Of a stretch of 28,121 nt of DNA, positions 27,095-28,121 are shown piece after piece. Every line of letters begins with the position of its first letter. Positions within the stretch are counted from its first letter, which is position 1. The position numbers and the translations under genes were made by a program. Under the pieces are notes generated by a model, which was not told the DNA's origin, made no database searches, and saw only the letters and a list, made by a program, of their open reading frames with translations. Source of the DNA: DATKQY01 sp035532475 (GTDB lineage Bacteria; Actinomycetota; Acidimicrobiia; Acidimicrobiales; Bog-793); NCBI GenBank assembly GCA_035532475.1, contig DATKQY010000030.1:1-28121 (forward strand). Direction: 5' to 3'.

Positions 27095-27124
27095 GCCTCC
27101 GGAGAGCGCCAACTCTCCGGAGGC
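27095..27124. promoter_or_regulatory. perfect 12-bp inverted repeat, probable operator or leader hairpin
   Basis: GCCTCCGGAGAG (27095-27106) and its exact complement (27113-27124) flank a 6-base spacer CGCCAA. Each arm itself contains the palindrome CTCCGGAG, so two palindromic half-sites lie 18 bases apart centre to centre. The repeat lies downstream of the minus-strand promoter and upstream of the operon's RBS. It could be a protein-binding operator (spacing under two helix turns) or form a stem in the leader RNA. Confidence 0.6.
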
Positions 27125-27142
27125 ACGTCTATCGCTCCCCGC

Positions 27143-27172
27143 AGGGTAGCGAGCAGACTAGATGATTGTCAA
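27143..27172 (-). promoter_or_regulatory. promoter of the recombinase operon (TTGACA - 18 bp - TACCCT)
   Basis: On the minus strand the -35 TTGACA (27172-27167) is followed after 18 bases by TACCCT (27148-27143), a near-consensus sigma-70-type promoter and the best in the window. Transcription would start near 27136, giving a leader of about 70 bases that contains the inverted repeat. Confidence 0.6.
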
Positions 27173-27173
27173 G

Positions 27174-27179
27174 TATGCT
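27174..27179 (+). promoter_or_regulatory. candidate -10 box (TATGCT) of the HTH gene
   Basis: TATGCT ends 6 bases before the GTG at 27186, so the transcript would be leaderless. No good -35 is seen. It lies one base away from the -35 of the divergent recombinase-operon promoter, so RNA polymerase could not occupy both at once. Confidence 0.4.
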
Positions 27180-27185
27180 AGCGGG

Positions 27186-27368
27186 GTGCATCACCTCGTC
27201 GGACTGACCGAGATCGCCGAGCTCCTCGGGCTGACGCGCCAGGGCGTCGACTACCTGGTGCGCAACGATCCGATGTTCCCCGCCCCGGTGGCCGTGCTCC
27301 ACGCCGGGCGGATCTGGGAGCGCGAGGCGATCGAGTCCTGGGCGCGAGCCGGTGGGCGGATCGAGTAG
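27186..27368 (+). CDS. AlpA-like helix-turn-helix protein (excisionase/regulator)
   Basis: The 60-residue product HHLVGLTEIAELLGLTRQ ... VRNDPMFPAPVAVL ... GRIWEREAIESWARAGGR is a compact winged-helix DNA-binding protein of the MerR-like AlpA/excisionase type: helix-turn-helix at about 5-25, then a wing-like FPAPVA and a terminal helix with W-x-x-E-A-I-E-x-W-A. Such proteins act as recombination directionality factors or as regulators of integrase genes. The GTG at 27186 is preferred because family members begin near this point and TATGCT lies 6 bases before it; the in-frame ATG at 27162 would add 8 residues and has no RBS. It is divergent from the recombinase operon and probably controls it. 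Confidence 0.8.
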   Translation: MHHLVGLTEIAELLGLTRQGVDYLVRNDPMFPAPVAVLHAGRIWEREAIESWARAGGRIE

Positions 27369-27741
27369 GTCTGCACGCCTGAGAGCCGCGAGATCGAACC
27401 AGTGACCTGCTCGGATCCTGGGGGCCTCGCGCCCCGGCTCGCACTGGCGTCAAGCGAGGCCTGCGGGACGCCGGCACGGTGGGTCGACGTCGGTGCTCCG
27501 ACCGCTGGCCCGCCTTGCCCACCGGCCTCCGCGTCCTCGGCCTGCTCGCTTGACCCCGCTCCCCGAGGCGCACGAACGCGTTCATGCCAGCGACGCTCGG
27601 GCGTCGCCGGCGTGGCGCAAGCGGGAGGGGCGAGCCAGCTTCGGGTTCGGGCTCGAGCACGATCCGGAGCGTTCCCGGGGGCGCATGTTGCGGGTGTCGT
27701 GACGCCCCAGCTGGCGGGTGCCGTCGCGGACGACCACCTCG
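27369..27741. other. gene-poor stretch inside the mobile element
   Basis: I see no supportable gene in these 373 bases; open frames on both strands are Arg/Pro/Ala-rich shadows. The stretch contains a T-arm-like fragment on the minus strand (27390-27410, containing GGTTCGATC) that does not fold further into a tRNA, and a hairpin GCGACGC/GCGTCGC (27590-27607, 4-base loop) between the converging HTH and right-end genes that could serve as a two-way terminator. Confidence 0.4.
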
Positions 27742-28121
27742 CTACGCGAACGCGGGATCTGTCGGTGGAGCAGGACGTCGGGCGCGGCCGAGCGCCTGGT
27801 ACAGGGTCTTGACGACCGGATCGACGTCCTCGCCGAGCTCCAGCGCGTCGACGGCGTCGACCGCCGCGCCGAGCTCGGCGGCCACCTCCTCGGTGTCCCC
27901 GCGCGCGTCGGCCAGGTACATCGCCGCCTCTCGGAGGGGTCGCGCCTCGGGGGAGATCACCCGGCCGCGTGCGATCGCCCAGGCGGCGTCGTCGAGACTG
28001 GCCGGGTAGGGGTGATGGGCGATCGAGAGCATCGCCATCGAGTGCGCTGCCGCGACGATCGTCGCCTCCATCTCGACGAGGTGCTGCTCGGCGTCGAGCC
28101 AGACGTAGCGGCCGACCACCG
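27742..28121 (-). CDS. hypothetical protein, possibly truncated by window end
   Basis: This minus-strand frame ends with TAG at 27744-27742 and runs to the window edge. A GTG at 28119 could be its start (125 residues), but the frame may continue outside. The sequence is protein-like and mostly helical: YVWLDAEQHLVEMEATIVAAAHSMAML, ISPEARPLREAAMYLAD, then VDPVVKTLYQALGR. No motif, signal peptide or membrane helix identifies it. It lies beyond the HTH gene and converges with it, so it may be cargo of the element or the first chromosomal gene past it; the far attachment site was not found. Confidence 0.6.
   Translation of the reverse strand, partial: VVGRYVWLDAEQHLVEMEATIVAAAHSMAMLSIAHHPYPASLDDAAWAIARGRVISPEARPLREAAMYLADARGDTEEVAAELGAAVDAVDALELGEDVDPVVKTLYQALGRARRPAPPTDPAFA

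Noticed and set aside
27095..27124. Possible ANTAR target RNA in the leader of the recombinase operon
   Set aside because: The loop CGCCAA does not fit the A1/G4 rule and no paired hairpin is present.
24351..28121. Second attachment site (repeat of the tRNA-Leu 3' end)
   Set aside because: No second copy of the T-arm/acceptor sequence was found by eye in the window; the other boundary is probably outside.

Overview
This 28.1 kb window is GC-rich, densely coding chromosomal DNA from an actinobacterium. WhiB and GAF-ANTAR regulators, GTG starts, GTGA/ATGA gene overlaps, TAnnnT-type -10 boxes and the block uvrB-uvrA ... uvrC ... rapZ-yvcK-gap-pgk-tpiA-secG all fit Actinomycetota. The gene order and the style of the secreted protein suggest the class Acidimicrobiia, but that rank is inference.

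Layout. (1) 1-4575: the 3' end of uvrB, complete uvrA and a short-chain dehydrogenase. (2) 4808-7999: an accessory regulatory island with a GAF-ANTAR regulator (minus), a WhiB-like protein, two small conserved proteins of unknown function and a one-helix membrane protein. (3) 8000-11024: a 768-base gene-free stretch with a perfect 16-bp hairpin, a large secreted Ig-like repeat protein, then two more hairpins. (4) 11025-18729: a YgjP-type zinc metallopeptidase, nadA (minus), then the chain uvrC - methyltransferase - rapZ - yvcK, a HAD phosphatase and a cupin (minus). whiA, usually next to yvcK in actinobacteria, is absent here. (5) 19013-24186: the glycolytic operon gap-pgk-tpiA, then secG, whose end overlaps a peptide-type solute-binding protein. 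(6) 24267-24350: tRNA-Leu(GAG). (7) 24332-28121: an integrated mobile element. Its serine recombinase gene ends inside the tRNA, on the opposite strand.

The element is the most interesting part. Its minus-strand operon runs from a consensus promoter (TTGACA, 18 bp, TACCCT) through three small genes into the recombinase, each gene overlapping the next by exactly 4 bases. One of them, of 59 codons, is easily missed. The operon diverges from a small AlpA-like helix-turn-helix gene whose -10 box lies directly beside the operon's -35 box. A perfect 12-bp inverted repeat built from CTCCGGAG sits between the two genes. This has the architecture of an integrase/excision switch. The far end of the element is outside the window.

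The chromosomal genes cover nucleotide excision repair (UvrABC), lower glycolysis, NAD synthesis, protein export (SecG) and nucleotide-sugar/cell-wall regulation (RapZ, YvcK).
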